Source: Novosphingobium arvoryzae (GTDB taxonomy: Bacteria; Pseudomonadota; Alphaproteobacteria; Sphingomonadales; Sphingomonadaceae). Taken from it: a stretch of DNA of 64,000 nucleotides. Below, piece after piece: positions 8,537-19,064 of this stretch. The translations under genes and the position numbers were made by a program. The notes under the pieces were generated by a model. That model was not told the DNA's origin, ran no database searches, and worked only from the letters and a program-made list of their open reading frames with translations. Location: assembly GCF_014652615.1 (NCBI RefSeq), contig NZ_BMZD01000002.1:1-64000 (forward strand). Direction: 5' to 3'. Each line of letters opens with the position of its first letter. Position 1 is the first letter of the stretch.

Positions 8537-8553
8537 GTGGTAATAATACCACA
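8536..8553. promoter_or_regulatory. operator-like inverted repeat at the integrase start
   Basis: TGTGGTA (8536-8542) and TACCACA (8547-8553) flank a 4-bp centre and overlap the integrase start codon. This fits autoregulation of integrase expression. Confidence 0.4.
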
Positions 8554-8602
8554 AAATTAACACAAACGCAAGAATAAAGTGTTGTTTTAGATCACTTTTT
8601 CT

Positions 8603-8671
8603 TGTCTAAGTAAGTATTATAGACAGATAAAAATCACACAGTTTGTCTAAAACGTAGCAACATCTGTCTAA
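8603..8671 (+). repeat. phased TGTCTAA repeats, candidate integrase arm sites
   Basis: Direct repeats of TGTCTAA lie at 8603-8609, 8644-8650 and 8665-8671 (spacings 41 and 21 bp, close to four and two DNA turns), with an inverted TAGACA at 8620-8625. They sit between the integrase and secA, where arm-type attachment sites are expected. Confidence 0.45.
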
Positions 8672-8700
8672 CAACTGCCAAACTGGCAGACATACGAAAA

Positions 8701-8728
8701 CAGCGCGCTAGCCATTACTAACGCGCTG
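8701..8728. terminator. hairpin downstream of secA
   Basis: CAGCGCG (8701-8707) pairs with CGCGCTG (8722-8728). It lies 40 bp past the secA stop and may terminate secA or mark the island junction. Confidence 0.4.
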
Positions 8729-8767
8729 CTTTAGGTCAAAAACGTTCAATTATACGTTATTTTTCAA

Positions 8768-11494
8768 TTATTTAAAGGCGCCATGGCAGTGCTTGTACTT
8801 CTCGCCGGAACCGCACGGGCACGGCGCATTGCGCGACAGGCCAAGGTGCGCATAGGGATCGCCCTCGCCCTGTGCCGGCAAGGACGCCGCTGCCGCACCG
8901 CCGCCCAGCGCGCCCATCATGGCTTCCGCGCCCGGCAGACGGCCCGCGTCGTTTTCGCCGGTGAAGGGATCGATGTGCGTGGTCAGGAAGTCCGGCAGAT
9001 CCGGCAGTTGCACCGGCTCAGGCATGCGCAACTCGCTGTTGCACAGCACCCGCGTCACGTCCTCGCGGATCGCATCGAGCATCTTCTCGAACAGCCCGAA
9101 CGCTTCCTGCTTGTATTCGTTGAGCGGCGTCTTCTGGGCATAGGCGCGCAGGAACACCACCTGGCGCAGCGCGTCGAGCGTGGCGAGATGCTCCTTCCAG
9201 TAGTGGTCCAGCCGCTCCAGCAGCACCTGCTTTTCGACCTGCCGCCAGATCGAAGCATCCTCGCCGATCTTGGCCGCCATCTTGTCGTCCACCAGGGCGG
9301 CGATGCGCTGTTCGATTTCCTCCGGCTCGATCCCGTCCTGCTCCAGCCAGTCCTGGATCGGAGCGTCGACGCCAGTCGTTTCCAGCACGCGCTGGCGCAG
9401 CCCGGCGATGTCCCACTGTTCCGGATAGGAGCCCGGCGGGCAGGCTTCTCCGACCAGCGTGTTGACGGTGTCATGGCGCATGTCGAGCACGACGTCGTCG
9501 ATCGCTTCGGCATCCATGATGTCGGCGCGCTGCTCGTAGATGACCTTGCGCTGGTCGTTCATCACGTTGTCGTATTCGACCACCTGCTTGCGCACGTCAT
9601 AGTTGCGCGCCTCGACCTTCTTCTGCGCGGTTTCGATCGCCTTCGACAGCCACTTCGATCCGATCGCCTCGCCATCGGCCAGGTTGCTGTTCATCATGCG
9701 GGCGAACAGCGTGTCCGGCCCAAAGATGCGCAGCAGGTCATCCTCTAGGCAGAGGTAGAACTTCGACAGGCCGGGGTCGCCTTGACGGCCCGAGCGGCCG
9801 CGCAGCTGGTTGTCGATGCGGCGGCTTTCGTGGCGCTCGGTCCCGATCACGCACAGGCCGCCGGCGGCCAGCACCTGTTCCTTTTCGGCGGCCACTTCGG
9901 CCTTGATCTTCGCGATCGCGGCCTCGCGCTCCGGCCCCTCGGGCATATCGGCCAGTTCCGCCTCGACCCGGAATTCGACGTTGCCGCCCAGCTGGATGTC
10001 AGTGCCGCGACCGGCCATGTTGGTGGCGATGGTCACTGCCCCCAGTCGCCCGGCCTGCGCCACGATGTGGGCTTCCATCTCGTGGAAGCGGGCATTCAGC
10101 ACCGCGTGCTTGACCCCTTCCTTCTTCAGGTAGTCCGACAGCAGCTCCGACTTTTCGATGGACACCGTGCCCACCAGCACCGGCTGGCCGATCTCGCTCT
10201 TTTCGCGGATCAGCTTGGCAATCGCCTGGAACTTGTCGGTCGTGTTCTTGTAGAACTCGTCCTCCTCGTCCACGCGCTTGACCGGGATGTTGGTGGGGAT
10301 GGTCACCACGTTCATCTTGTAGATGTCGTAGAATTCCGCCGCTTCGGTCGCCGCGGTGCCGGTCATCCCGGCCAGCTTGGGATACATGCGGAAATAGTTC
10401 TGGAACGTGATCGAGGCGAGCGTCTGGTTCTCCGGCTCGATCTTCTGGCCTTCCTTGGCCTCCACCGCCTGGTGGAGCCCGTTCGACCAGCGCCGCCCGT
10501 CCATCATGCGGCCGGTAAATTCGTCGATGATGACGACCTTGCCGTCCTTCACGATGTAATCGATGTCCCGCTTGAACATCACATTGGCCTTGAGCGCCTG
10601 GTCAAGGTGATGGACGACCTGGGTGTTCTCGATATCGTAGAGGTTGCTGCCGACCAGCAGGCCGGCTTCTTCCAGCAGGCGCTCGGCCTTCTCAACGCCG
10701 TCTTCGGTCAGGGTGATGTTCTTGGTCTTTTCGTCGGCCTCGTAATCCTCGGCCGTCAGCTGCTGCACGATGGCGTTGACCGAGATGTAGAGGTCCGACT
10801 TGTCATCGGTCGGCCCTGAAATGATCAGCGGCGTACGCGCCTCGTCGATCAGGATCGAGTCCACTTCGTCGACGATGGCGAAATTGAACGGGCGCTGCAC
10901 CATTTCGCCACGCTCGCGCTTCATGTTGTCGCGCAGGTAGTCAAAGCCCAGCTCATTGTTGGTGGCATAGGTGATGTCCGCGTCATAGGCGGCGCGGCGC
11001 TCATGCTCGGGCATGTTCGGCACGATCACGCCCACGCTCAGGCCCAGGAAGCGGTAGATCTGCCCCATCCATTCCGCGTCGCGGCGGGCGAGGTAATCGT
11101 TGACCGTGACGACATGGACGCCCTTGCCCTCGATCGCGTTGAGATAGACCGCCAGCGTTGCCACCAGCGTCTTGCCCTCGCCCGTGCGCATTTCGGCGAT
11201 TTCGCCCCGGTGCAGCACGATGCCGCCGATCATCTGCACGTCGAAGTGGCGCATCCCCAGCACGCGCTTGCCCGCCTCGCGCACGGTGGCGAAAGCTTCT
11301 GGCAGGATGTCGTCCAGGGTCTTGCCCGCTTCCAGCTGGTCGCGGAACTTCTGGGTCTGGGCGGTCAGCTCCGCATCGCTCAGTGCCTCGATCGGGCCTT
11401 CGAAGGCCGCGATCTGCTTGACGATCTTGTCGAGCGATTTGACGTAACGATCATTGGACGAGCCGAAAATGGCCTTGGCGATGGCGCCGAACAT
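8768..11494 (-). CDS. secA: preprotein translocase ATPase SecA
   Basis: SecA is the ATP-driven motor that pushes unfolded preproteins through SecYEG. The 908-residue length is normal. Visible features are Walker A GEGKT at 105-109, DEVD ([15 protein letters not shown]), the 'GMTGTA' and '[10 protein letters not shown]' helicase motifs, and a C-terminal SEC-C zinc motif ([13 protein letters not shown]) that binds SecB and phospholipid. The last residues (GAFK) directly abut the island side, so the extreme C-terminus may have been altered by integration; that is inference. Confidence 0.98.
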   Translation of the reverse strand: MFGAIAKAIFGSSNDRYVKSLDKIVKQIAAFEGPIEALSDAELTAQTQKFRDQLEAGKTLDDILPEAFATVREAGKRVLGMRHFDVQMIGGIVLHRGEIAEMRTGEGKTLVATLAVYLNAIEGKGVHVVTVNDYLARRDAEWMGQIYRFLGLSVGVIVPNMPEHERRAAYDADITYATNNELGFDYLRDNMKRERGEMVQRPFNFAIVDEVDSILIDEARTPLIISGPTDDKSDLYISVNAIVQQLTAEDYEADEKTKNITLTEDGVEKAERLLEEAGLLVGSNLYDIENTQVVHHLDQALKANVMFKRDIDYIVKDGKVVIIDEFTGRMMDGRRWSNGLHQAVEAKEGQKIEPENQTLASITFQNYFRMYPKLAGMTGTAATEAAEFYDIYKMNVVTIPTNIPVKRVDEEDEFYKNTTDKFQAIAKLIREKSEIGQPVLVGTVSIEKSELLSDYLKKEGVKHAVLNARFHEMEAHIVAQAGRLGAVTIATNMAGRGTDIQLGGNVEFRVEAELADMPEGPEREAAIAKIKAEVAAEKEQVLAAGGLCVIGTERHESRRIDNQLRGRSGRQGDPGLSKFYLCLEDDLLRIFGPDTLFARMMNSNLADGEAIGSKWLSKAIETAQKKVEARNYDVRKQVVEYDNVMNDQRKVIYEQRADIMDAEAIDDVVLDMRHDTVNTLVGEACPPGSYPEQWDIAGLRQRVLETTGVDAPIQDWLEQDGIEPEEIEQRIAALVDDKMAAKIGEDASIWRQVEKQVLLERLDHYWKEHLATLDALRQVVFLRAYAQKTPLNEYKQEAFGLFEKMLDAIREDVTRVLCNSELRMPEPVQLPDLPDFLTTHIDPFTGENDAGRLPGAEAMMGALGGGAAAASLPAQGEGDPYAHLGLSRNAPCPCGSGEKYKHCHGAFK

Positions 11495-11586
11495 AAGCAG
11501 GTTCCTGAAACTGGAAGGTATGGGGATGCGCCGCGCGGGCGCAGCGCACCCGGCACGGCCGATACAGGGCAGAGACGGCGGTCGCG

Positions 11587-11865
11587 CTATTCCAGCGCGC
11601 GGTCAGGCCCGAACAGGACAGAAGGAATGAAAATGCGGCTGCGGGCCGGGCGAACGCGGGTCGCTTCGCGGTCGCGCTTTTCCTGCCGGGCCAATGGCGC
11701 GGCAATCGCCTGGGTCGCGGCAGCGGCCGGGCGGGCTGCGCCGCGCACAGTTTCCACTGCACCGATTTCCGTATCGGAACCGCCGCCCATCCGCGCCTGC
11801 GCGGGCGTGACTTGCGTCATCATGCCCGTCAGCAGGGCCAGCAAGGCAAGCAGAATGCGGTTCAT
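11587..11865 (-). CDS. small exported protein (92 aa), conserved in sphingomonads
   Basis: I chose the ATG at 11865 because it opens a signal peptide ([23 protein letters not shown]). The mature part is short, Ala/Arg-rich and ends '[16 protein letters not shown]'. Longer frames at 11982 and 11986 lack sensible N-termini. It follows secA's start in the opposite reading order with about 90 bp between. Function unknown. Confidence 0.5.
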   Translation of the reverse strand: MNRILLALLALLTGMMTQVTPAQARMGGGSDTEIGAVETVRGAARPAAAATQAIAAPLARQEKRDREATRVRPARSRIFIPSVLFGPDRALE

Positions 11866-12023
11866 TGCCAGCGGGATATAGGGTGCGCCAGCGCGCGCGT
11901 CCACCCTGCAAAGCACCGCCGGACGCGAAGTGCGCGCCACCATAACGCAAACGCCGCGCCTGCCCTGGGGCAAGCGCGGCATTCACTTGGCATAGCCGCG
12001 AGGCGAAGCGGCTGCCGCAGGGC

Positions 12024-12296
12024 TTAGTTGACGGCGTCCTTCAGGCCCTTGCCGGCCTTGAACTTCGGCTGCGACGAAGCCTTGATCTTCATCGGTTCGC
12101 CAGTGCGCGGGTTGCGCCCGGTCGACGCCTTGCGCTTGGCGACCGAGAACGTGCCGAAGCCGACGAGGCGAACTTCATCACCAGACTTGAGCGCACCGGT
12201 AATCGCATCGAACACGCCTTCGACCGCCTTGGTCGCGTCCGCCTTGGACAGCCCGCTCGATTCTGCCACGGCCCCGATCAGTTCGTTCTTGTTCAT
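12024..12296 (-). CDS. hupB: DNA-binding protein HU
   Basis: A 90-residue histone-like protein that bends and compacts DNA. It has the classic order MNKNELI...SGLSKADATKAVE, then GDEVRLVGFGTF, the DNA-binding arm with GRNPRTGE and a Lys-rich C-terminus. It lies downstream of lon, the common lon-hup arrangement in proteobacteria. Confidence 0.97.
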   Translation of the reverse strand: MNKNELIGAVAESSGLSKADATKAVEGVFDAITGALKSGDEVRLVGFGTFSVAKRKASTGRNPRTGEPMKIKASSQPKFKAGKGLKDAVN

Positions 12297-12477
12297 TCTG
12301 GAAACCCCCTACCTTTCGCAAATCCGTTGGTGCTTTGAATCGCCTCAAAACATGGGGCGGAATTGAGCGGCTTTTCCTGAACCTGTCAAAGCCAAAGCGC
12401 CGAAGAACCCCCTTGTTCCGGGGCTTTTTCCGCCATTTTCGACAAAGCGAGCGATTGTATCGGGCAAGCTGCGCGTT

Positions 12478-12525
12478 GCTGCATCGCAGCGAATCGGGCG
12501 GACCCCGAAATCGCTGCGATGCAGC
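12478..12525. terminator. 15-bp perfect hairpin downstream of lon
   Basis: Arms 12478-12492 (GCTGCATCGCAGCGA) and 12511-12525 are perfect reverse complements with an 18-nt loop, 6 bp past the lon stop. No T-run. It should stop or attenuate transcription from lon into hupB. Confidence 0.7.
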
Positions 12526-12530
12526 ATGAA

Positions 12531-14936
12531 TCAGTGCGCGGTTGCGGTGGTCCCCACCGGGGTCTGGCCGTTGCCCGGCTGGCTGGCCAGGTCATCTTCC
12601 TCGGTCCAGGAAATCGGCTCCGGCATGGTCACCAGCGCGCGTTCCAGCACCTCGTCAACGTGGCTGACGGGGATGATTTCCAGCCCCTCGCGGATGTTGG
12701 TCGGGATCTCGACCAGGTCCTTGCGGTTCTCTTCCGGAATCAGCACCGTCTTGATCCCCCCGCGCAGCGCGGCGAGCAGCTTTTCCTTCAGCCCGCCAAT
12801 CGCCAGCACGCGCCCGCGCAGCGTGACCTCACCAGTCATCGCCACGTCCTTGCGCACGGCAATTCCGGTCAGGGTGGAAACAATCGACGTCACCATGCCC
12901 ACGCCCGCGCTCGGCCCGTCCTTGGGCACCGCGCCTTCGGGCAGATGGATGTGGATGTCCTTCTTCTGGATCAGCGACGGCTTGATGCCATAGGCGGGCG
13001 AACGGGCGCGCACAAAGCTGAAGGCCGCCTGCACGCTTTCGTTCATCACCTCGCCCAGCTTGCCCGTGGTCTTGACCATGCCCTTGCCGGGAACGGTGAC
13101 GCTTTCAATGGTAAGCAGTTCGCCGCCCACCTCGGTCCAGGCCAGCCCGGTGACCGCGCCGACCTGATGCTCGTCCTCCGACACGCCATGGCGATACTTG
13201 CGCACGCCCGCGAAGTCGCCGAGGTTTTCCGGCGTGATGGTAACCGCCGTGGCCTTGCCCTCCAGGATCTGGCGCAGGCTCTTGCGCGCCAGCCGGGCGA
13301 TTTCCCGCTCCAGCGTGCGCACCCCGGCTTCGCGGGTGTAATAGCGGATCAGGTCGCGCAGCGCGTCGCTTTGCAGCGTGAACTCGCCTGCCTTGAGGCC
13401 GTGCGCCTGCACCTGCTTGGCGATCAGGTGGCGTTCGGCGATCTCGACCTTCTCGTCCTCGGTATAGCCTTCCAGCCGGATGATCTCCATCCGGTCCAGC
13501 AGCGGCTGCGGCAGGTTGAGGCTGTTGGCCGTGCAGACGAACATCACGTCCGACAGGTCGTAATCCAGTTCCAGATAGTGATCCTGGAACTTGGCGTTCT
13601 GTTCCGGATCGAGCACTTCGAGCAGCGCCGAAGCCGGATCGCCCCGGAAGTCCTGACCCAGCTTGTCGATCTCATCCAGCAGGAACAGCGGATTGCTGGT
13701 CCCGGCCTTTTTCAGGTTGGAGATGATCTTGCCCGGCAGCGAGCCGATATAAGTGCGGCGGTGACCGCGAATTTCGGCTTCGTCGCGCACGCCGCCCAGC
13801 GACTGCCGGATGAATTCGCGCCCGGTCGCCTTGGCAATCGACTTGCCCAGCGAGGTCTTGCCCACGCCCGGCGGGCCGACGAGGCACAGGATCGGCCCCT
13901 TCAGCTTGTTGGTGCGGGCCTGCACGGCGAGGTATTCGACGATCCGGTCCTTGACCTTGTCGAGCGCGTAGTGATCGGCATCCAGCACGGCCTGCGCCGC
14001 GTGGATATCCTTCTTCAACTTGCTGCGCTTGCCCCACGGCAGGCCCAGCAGGACGTCGAGGTAGTTGCGAATGACAGTCGCTTCCGCGCTCATCGGCTGC
14101 ATCGACTTCAGCTTCTTGAGCTCGGCATTGGCCTTGGCGCGGGCTTCCTTCGACAGCTTCAGCTTGTCGATCTTCTCCTGCAGTTCGGCGATCTCGTTGG
14201 CTTCCTCGCCATCGCCGCCCAGCTCCGACTGGATCGCCTTGAGCTGTTCGTTGAGGTAGTATTCGCGCTGGGTCTTTTCCATCTGGCGCTTCACGCGCCC
14301 CCGGATGCGGCGCTCGACCTGGAGCACGCCCAGTTCGCCTTCCATGATGGAATGGGCCATTTCCAGCCGCTTCAGTGGATCGGCTTCGGCCAGCATGGCC
14401 TGCTTGTCCGAGACCTTGGCCTGGATGTGCGCGGCGACGCTGTCGGCCAGCTGGCCGGCATCGACGATTTCGCCCAGGTTCTCGCCCGCGTCCTGCGGCA
14501 GCTTCTTGTTGAGCTTGGCATATTCGCCAAACGTGTCGACGACACTGCGCATCATGCCCGACACTTCGGTGCCCGACACCGTCACCGGGTCCAGCCGCTG
14601 CACTTGCGCGACCGCCATGTCGCCGGTTGCGGCATGCTCCAGCCGCACGGCTTCCAGCCGGGCGCGCTGCTTCGCCTCCACCAGTACGCGCACAGTGCCG
14701 TCCGGCAGCTTCAGCAGCTGCAGCACCGCTGCAATCACGCCGACATCGTAGAGGTCATCGCGATCCGGATCGTCACAGCCGGGGTCCAGTTGGGCGAGCA
14801 GGAAAATATCCTTGTCGCCCGCCATTGCCGCTTCCAGCGCGGCGACCGATTTTTCACGCCCCACGAACAGGGGCACGACCATGCCGGGGAACACGACAAT
14901 GTCGCGCAGCGGCAGGAGGGGGAGCAGCGTAGTCAT
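12531..14936 (-). CDS. lon: ATP-dependent protease Lon
   Basis: Lon degrades misfolded and short-lived regulatory proteins in the cytoplasm. From ATG 14936 it is 801 residues. The N-terminal LAN domain starts [15 protein letters not shown]. The AAA+ module has Walker [10 protein letters not shown] near residue 350 and 'LLDEIDK'. The protease domain has the catalytic Ser in PKDGPSAGV and the Lys in [11 protein letters not shown]. The 40 residues upstream in the open frame are not Lon-like, so ATG 14936 is preferred. Confidence 0.97.
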   Translation of the reverse strand: MTTLLPLLPLRDIVVFPGMVVPLFVGREKSVAALEAAMAGDKDIFLLAQLDPGCDDPDRDDLYDVGVIAAVLQLLKLPDGTVRVLVEAKQRARLEAVRLEHAATGDMAVAQVQRLDPVTVSGTEVSGMMRSVVDTFGEYAKLNKKLPQDAGENLGEIVDAGQLADSVAAHIQAKVSDKQAMLAEADPLKRLEMAHSIMEGELGVLQVERRIRGRVKRQMEKTQREYYLNEQLKAIQSELGGDGEEANEIAELQEKIDKLKLSKEARAKANAELKKLKSMQPMSAEATVIRNYLDVLLGLPWGKRSKLKKDIHAAQAVLDADHYALDKVKDRIVEYLAVQARTNKLKGPILCLVGPPGVGKTSLGKSIAKATGREFIRQSLGGVRDEAEIRGHRRTYIGSLPGKIISNLKKAGTSNPLFLLDEIDKLGQDFRGDPASALLEVLDPEQNAKFQDHYLELDYDLSDVMFVCTANSLNLPQPLLDRMEIIRLEGYTEDEKVEIAERHLIAKQVQAHGLKAGEFTLQSDALRDLIRYYTREAGVRTLEREIARLARKSLRQILEGKATAVTITPENLGDFAGVRKYRHGVSEDEHQVGAVTGLAWTEVGGELLTIESVTVPGKGMVKTTGKLGEVMNESVQAAFSFVRARSPAYGIKPSLIQKKDIHIHLPEGAVPKDGPSAGVGMVTSIVSTLTGIAVRKDVAMTGEVTLRGRVLAIGGLKEKLLAALRGGIKTVLIPEENRKDLVEIPTNIREGLEIIPVSHVDEVLERALVTMPEPISWTEEDDLASQPGNGQTPVGTTATAH

Positions 14937-15150
14937 ATCAATCCATCCAGTGCAGCGCGCGAATGACGCCGCGATCATAGGCGTTCCGGGTGAATCCCGG
15001 CTTTGACTGGGGATATGGGGGTCCCCTGCCCCGCGTGCAATGGGATGCGGGCGCATCGTTGTGGATGGGTGGCATGTCCTGTGCCTGCCCCATTGCGCCA
15101 GACGGCCTTTAGCCTAAGCAAAGGGCAAATCCGTTTCGAAAGGTTGCCCG

Positions 15151-16446
15151 ATGAAGCCCGTCACCCTTGCCGCCACGCTTGGCCTGCTGGCACTGGCCGT
15201 TCCCGCCAGCGCGGAAACGGCCGACCAGCCGACCGTCATCACGGCTGAACGCTATCTCGATGTCGCCACCGGGCGCTATGTCGATCATCCGGCCATCCTC
15301 GTCGACAAGGACGGGCGGATCACCCAGATCGCCGATGCCCGCACCATCCGCCTCTCCGCCGACGTCAGGCGCATCGACCTGCCCGGCAAGACGCTGCTGC
15401 CGGGACTGATCGACATGCACGTCCACCTCGACTCCCCCGCCGACATCGGCGGCTTTCGCGGGCTGGAGTTTACTGACAGCTTCTTTGCCATGACGGCCGT
15501 TACCAACGGACAGGCGATGCTGAACGCAGGGTTCACGACCGTGCGCAACGTCGGGTCGAAGGACCGCAACGACATCGGTCTCGCCCAGGCAATCGCGCAC
15601 GGCTATGTCACCGGGCCGCGCATTGTTGGCGCGGGCTATGCCCTGGGGGCAACCGGCGGGCACTGTGACGAGACCGGCCTGCCCCCGTCGATGGAACGAC
15701 CCGGCAAGATGGAAGGCGTGGGGGATTCGCTGGACGAGCTGCGCTATCAGGTGCGCCGTCAGCGCAAGTATGGCGCGACCGTGATCAAGGTCTGCGCCAC
15801 GGGCGGCGTCTTTTCGCACAACACCGCCGTCGGCCAGCAGCAAGTGACCGAGCCGGAACTGCGCGCGATTGCCGATGAGGCGCATATGTGGGGCCTGCGC
15901 GTTGCCGCCCATGCCCACGGCGCCAGCGGGATCAACGCCGCGATCCGCGCCGGGATCGACACCATCGAACACGCCAGCCTGATCGATGACGAGGGGATCA
16001 AGCTGGCGCTCGCGCGCAAGCAGCCAGTGTGGCTGGCGATGGATATCTACAACACCGAATACACCCAGTCCGAAGGCAAGAAGAACGGCGTGCTGGAGGA
16101 TAACCTGCGCAAGGACCGCGAAATCGCGCAGGCCCAGCGCGACAATTTCCGCAAGGCCTACAAGGCCGGGGTGCGGATGGTGTTCGCCTCGGATGCGGGG
16201 GTGATGCCGCACGGGCAGGTTGGCCGCCAGTTCGCGACGATGGTGGAATACGGGATGACCCCGCTCGACGCGATCCGCGCCGCGACGCTGAACGCCGCGC
16301 AGGCGCTTGGTCAGGAAGGGGACGTCGGCCAGATCGCCACGGGCCGTTATGCCGATATCGTCGCGGTAGACGGCGATCCGTTGAAGGACGTGCGGCTGCT
16401 CGAACAGGTCAGCGCGGTGGTCAAGGGCGGGCAGCAGGTGCGCTGA
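15151..16446 (+). CDS. secreted amidohydrolase-family metal hydrolase (431 aa)
   Basis: A signal peptide (KPVTLAATLGLLALAVPASA) precedes an amidohydrolase TIM barrel. Metal-ligand motifs are DMHVHLDS near residue 89, a Lys in 'ATVIKVCATGG', HAHG, 'IEHASL' and 'ASDAGVMPHG'. The family includes imidazolonepropionase-like enzymes and periplasmic Xaa-Pro or cyclic-dipeptide hydrolases, and the substrate cannot be told. The start is supported by AAAGG 8 bp upstream. It diverges from lon across a 214-bp gap in which I see no other gene. Confidence 0.85.
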   Translation: MKPVTLAATLGLLALAVPASAETADQPTVITAERYLDVATGRYVDHPAILVDKDGRITQIADARTIRLSADVRRIDLPGKTLLPGLIDMHVHLDSPADIGGFRGLEFTDSFFAMTAVTNGQAMLNAGFTTVRNVGSKDRNDIGLAQAIAHGYVTGPRIVGAGYALGATGGHCDETGLPPSMERPGKMEGVGDSLDELRYQVRRQRKYGATVIKVCATGGVFSHNTAVGQQQVTEPELRAIADEAHMWGLRVAAHAHGASGINAAIRAGIDTIEHASLIDDEGIKLALARKQPVWLAMDIYNTEYTQSEGKKNGVLEDNLRKDREIAQAQRDNFRKAYKAGVRMVFASDAGVMPHGQVGRQFATMVEYGMTPLDAIRAATLNAAQALGQEGDVGQIATGRYADIVAVDGDPLKDVRLLEQVSAVVKGGQQVR

Positions 16447-16476
16447 GCGCGCCTGCCAACCGCCCTCGCACCAGAC

Positions 16477-16806
16477 TTACATACCCGGCAGCTTGAACCC
16501 CGGCGGCAGGCCCATGCCGGACTGCATGCGGGCCATTTCCTGACCGGCCACTTCATCGGCCTTAGCGCGCGCGTCGTTGAAGGCAGCGGCGATCAGGTCT
16601 TCGAGAATGCCCTTTTCGGACGGCTGCATCAGGCTGTCGTCGATGGCGACGCCGATGATCCGGCCCTTGGCCGAGCAGCGGATCTTCACCAGCCCGCCGC
16701 CGGCCGCGCCTTCAACCTCGATCCCGTCCAGCTTGGACTGGCTTTCGGTCATCTGCTTCTGGATGGTCTCGGCGGCAGCCTGGGCGGCCTTGATCATCTC
16801 TTCCAT
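16477..16806 (-). CDS. ybaB: YbaB/EbfC family nucleoid-associated protein
   Basis: A small DNA-binding protein with the typical helical start (EEMIKAAQAAAETIQKQMTESQSKL), 'VEGAAGGGLVKIRCSAKG' and a C-terminal 'PPGFKLPGM'. ATG 16806 avoids overlap with dnaX; an ATG at 16830 would overlap dnaX's end by 19 bp. The order dnaX-ybaB is widely conserved, and the two are translated together here. Confidence 0.9.
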   Translation of the reverse strand: MEEMIKAAQAAAETIQKQMTESQSKLDGIEVEGAAGGGLVKIRCSAKGRIIGVAIDDSLMQPSEKGILEDLIAAAFNDARAKADEVAGQEMARMQSGMGLPPGFKLPGM

Positions 16807-16811
16807 CGACT

Positions 16812-18641
16812 TCACGCTCTGTTTCTCCACTTGTTGCCACCGCCGCGCGCATCGCGGTCTTCGGCGGTATCCTGAACTTGCACCGCATCCGGGAACGCGG
16901 CGAGCGTCGCCTGCACCAGCGGCAGGTTCATCATCGCCGCGCGGGCCGCGTTCTTTTCGGCCTCGGCAGCCTCGCGCAGCGTCGGCTGCGCCTCTCCCTC
17001 GCCGCGCGTCAGCTGCCAGCGCTCACCCGTGGCGCGCAGCAGCGCATCGCGAATTTCGGGCGCGGGATCGGCCGGATAGCCCGGCGCGACCGAGAAAATC
17101 AGCTCACCCGGCTTCAGCGCGATCACGCGGATCCAGTCGCGCATGACCTGCGCCACCCGCAGTTGCCCGGATTGGTCGACCCGGTCGGCCAGCACCGACC
17201 AGTCCTGCATCATCCGGTCCGGCCCGCCCGCAGCGGCGGGCGCAGCCGCAACCGGCGCCGCGCCTTCACCACCGCCGCCCGGCGCGCCAGTCGAAACCGC
17301 CACCACCCCGCGCGCGGCCATGTCGTCCAGCTTGCGCATCAGCGTACCGGGATCGGGCATGTCGGCAGCGTGCATCACCCGCAGCAAGGCCATCCGCGCC
17401 GCCACCAGCGGGTCGGGCGCGGACTTCACCTCGTCATGGCCTTTGAGCAGCAATTGCCACAGCCGGTGCAGCTGCCCGGCGGACAGACCGCCCGCCCATT
17501 CCTCGATCGCGGCGCGTTCCTCGGCGGAAATCGCGGCCTCGTCGCTCTTGCCCAGCTGGGCCACGGTGATCCGGTGGGTCAGTTCCAGCGCGCCGCGCAG
17601 CAGCGCCATCGGATCGACGCCCAGCGCGTATTGCTGGTCCAGCAGGTCCAGCAGCCCGCCCCCGTCACCCGCCAGCAGCGCCGCGAAAATCCGCCGCTGG
17701 GCGGACTTGTCGGCCAGCCCCAGCATGTCGCGCACCTGATCCGCGCTGACTTTGCCGTCTCCGCCAAGGTCGGCATGGGCAATCGCCTGATCGAGGATCG
17801 AGAGGCCATCGCGCACCGATCCCTCGGCCGCGGCGGCGATCATGCTCAGCGCCTCCGGCTCTGCCGTCACGCCTTCCTTCACGCAGATGCCGGCGAAGTG
17901 TTCGGCCAGCAGGGCGGCGGGAATGCGCTTCAGGTCGAACCGCTGGCACCGGCTGAGCACGGTGACCGGCAGCTTGTCCACCTCGGTCGTGGCGAACAGG
18001 AACTTCACGTGCGCGGGCGGTTCCTCCAGCGTCTTGAGCAGCGCGTTGAACGCGTTGCGCGACAGCATGTGGACTTCGTCGATGATGTAGATCTTGTAGC
18101 GCGCGGATACGGCGGCGTAGCGCACCGCCTCGATGATCTCGCGCACGTCGTCGACGCCGGTGTGGCTGGCGGCGTCCATCTCGATCACGTCGATGTGCCG
18201 CCCCTCGGCAATCGCCACGCAGGGTTCGCACTGGCCGCACGGGTCGATGGTCGGCCCGCCCTGCCCGTCCGGTCCGACGCAGTTCAGCGCCTTGGCGATC
18301 AGGCGCGCGGTGGAGGTCTTGCCCACCCCGCGAATGCCGGTCATCAGGAAGGCATGAGCCAGCCGGTCGCGCCGGATCGCATTGGCCAGCGTCTGGACCA
18401 TCGCGTCCTGCCCGATCAGCTCGGCAAAAGTCTGCGAACGATACTTGCGCGCCAGCACGCGATAGGGCTGCGCTGCCGCTGCAGCCGCCACCGGCGCGGG
18501 AGCCGGGGCGGGAGTGGCTACCGGCGGCGGCGACAGATCGCCGAACATGGCCGACTGGCCAGCCGCCTCCAGCTCTGCCGCAGTGGGCGAATCGTCATCG
18601 CGGTCGGGCTCGTCGCCAAAAATGTCGGGTGAATCGTCCAT
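16812..18641 (-). CDS. dnaX: DNA polymerase III subunits gamma/tau
   Basis: The clamp-loader ATPase of the replisome. Walker A GIRGVGKTS is at 102-110. The zinc module Cys121, Cys135, Cys138 and Cys141 follows, and then 'YIIDEVHMLS' and SRC ('VLSRCQRFDL'). Length 609. The N-terminal 55 residues are an acidic, Ala/Pro-rich extension before 'YRVLARKYRSQTF', where many homologs start. I see no obvious frameshift signal for a short gamma form. Confidence 0.96.
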   Translation of the reverse strand: MDDSPDIFGDEPDRDDDSPTAAELEAAGQSAMFGDLSPPPVATPAPAPAPVAAAAAAQPYRVLARKYRSQTFAELIGQDAMVQTLANAIRRDRLAHAFLMTGIRGVGKTSTARLIAKALNCVGPDGQGGPTIDPCGQCEPCVAIAEGRHIDVIEMDAASHTGVDDVREIIEAVRYAAVSARYKIYIIDEVHMLSRNAFNALLKTLEEPPAHVKFLFATTEVDKLPVTVLSRCQRFDLKRIPAALLAEHFAGICVKEGVTAEPEALSMIAAAAEGSVRDGLSILDQAIAHADLGGDGKVSADQVRDMLGLADKSAQRRIFAALLAGDGGGLLDLLDQQYALGVDPMALLRGALELTHRITVAQLGKSDEAAISAEERAAIEEWAGGLSAGQLHRLWQLLLKGHDEVKSAPDPLVAARMALLRVMHAADMPDPGTLMRKLDDMAARGVVAVSTGAPGGGGEGAAPVAAAPAAAGGPDRMMQDWSVLADRVDQSGQLRVAQVMRDWIRVIALKPGELIFSVAPGYPADPAPEIRDALLRATGERWQLTRGEGEAQPTLREAAEAEKNAARAAMMNLPLVQATLAAFPDAVQVQDTAEDRDARGGGNKWRNRA

Positions 18642-18684
18642 TGCTGCCTAGGTAGGCGCTGGCGCGAAAATTGTCAGGAAAAAA

Positions 18685-18776
18685 GGAGCCGGGCGACCCG
18701 CCGCAATCCGTTGTGGCTGCTTCCTTCCGGACCTGACCAAGTTGGCGGACGCAAACGTCCGCCCGGACTCCCGCCG
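18685..18776 (-). ncRNA. ffs: signal recognition particle RNA (4.5S, small type)
   Basis: The minus strand contains GGTCAGGTCCGGAAGGAAGC, the hallmark tetraloop and symmetric-loop region that binds Ffh. It is flanked by complementary arms that fold into one long hairpin (GGGCGGACG... and ...GGGTCGCCCGGCTCC), with a short T-run after it. The position beside dnaX is usual in alphaproteobacteria. Ends are approximate. Confidence 0.93.
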
Positions 18777-18896
18777 CGCATATGGCGGCGCTGTCGCGTT
18801 TGCGCAAGCCCATGTGTGCGATTCGGGTTACGCAGCTGCCATGCCGCAGCTCCGGCAGCGGCGAACAGACCCTCTCCCTCCCCTGGGTAAAGGGTC

Positions 18897-18953
18897 GGAA
18901 CGGGCGGGCCGGTTGCTTTACAGCGCGACCCAGGCAACCGGCCCGCCCGTTCC
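18897..18953. repeat. 20-bp perfect inverted repeat
   Basis: Arms 18897-18916 and 18934-18953 (GGAACGGGCGGGCCGGTTGC and its complement) flank a 17-nt loop. It stands between the SRP RNA and the complex I gene. It may be a terminator or an intergenic palindromic repeat. Confidence 0.6.
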
Positions 18954-19064
18954 AGTTCTCCGCTCCAGCGGATTATCTGACAACAGAGATCGCCCCGTCA
19001 CCCTGGCGAGTGCGGTGACAGCAGGCAGGATTGCAATGAAAGCGCGGCGGTGCGCGCCGTCAGC

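Noticed and set aside
12400..12432. CCCCC...GGGGC stem with T-run upstream of hupB as a terminator
   Set aside because: The stem is only four to five pairs and points along the plus strand, where no gene ends.
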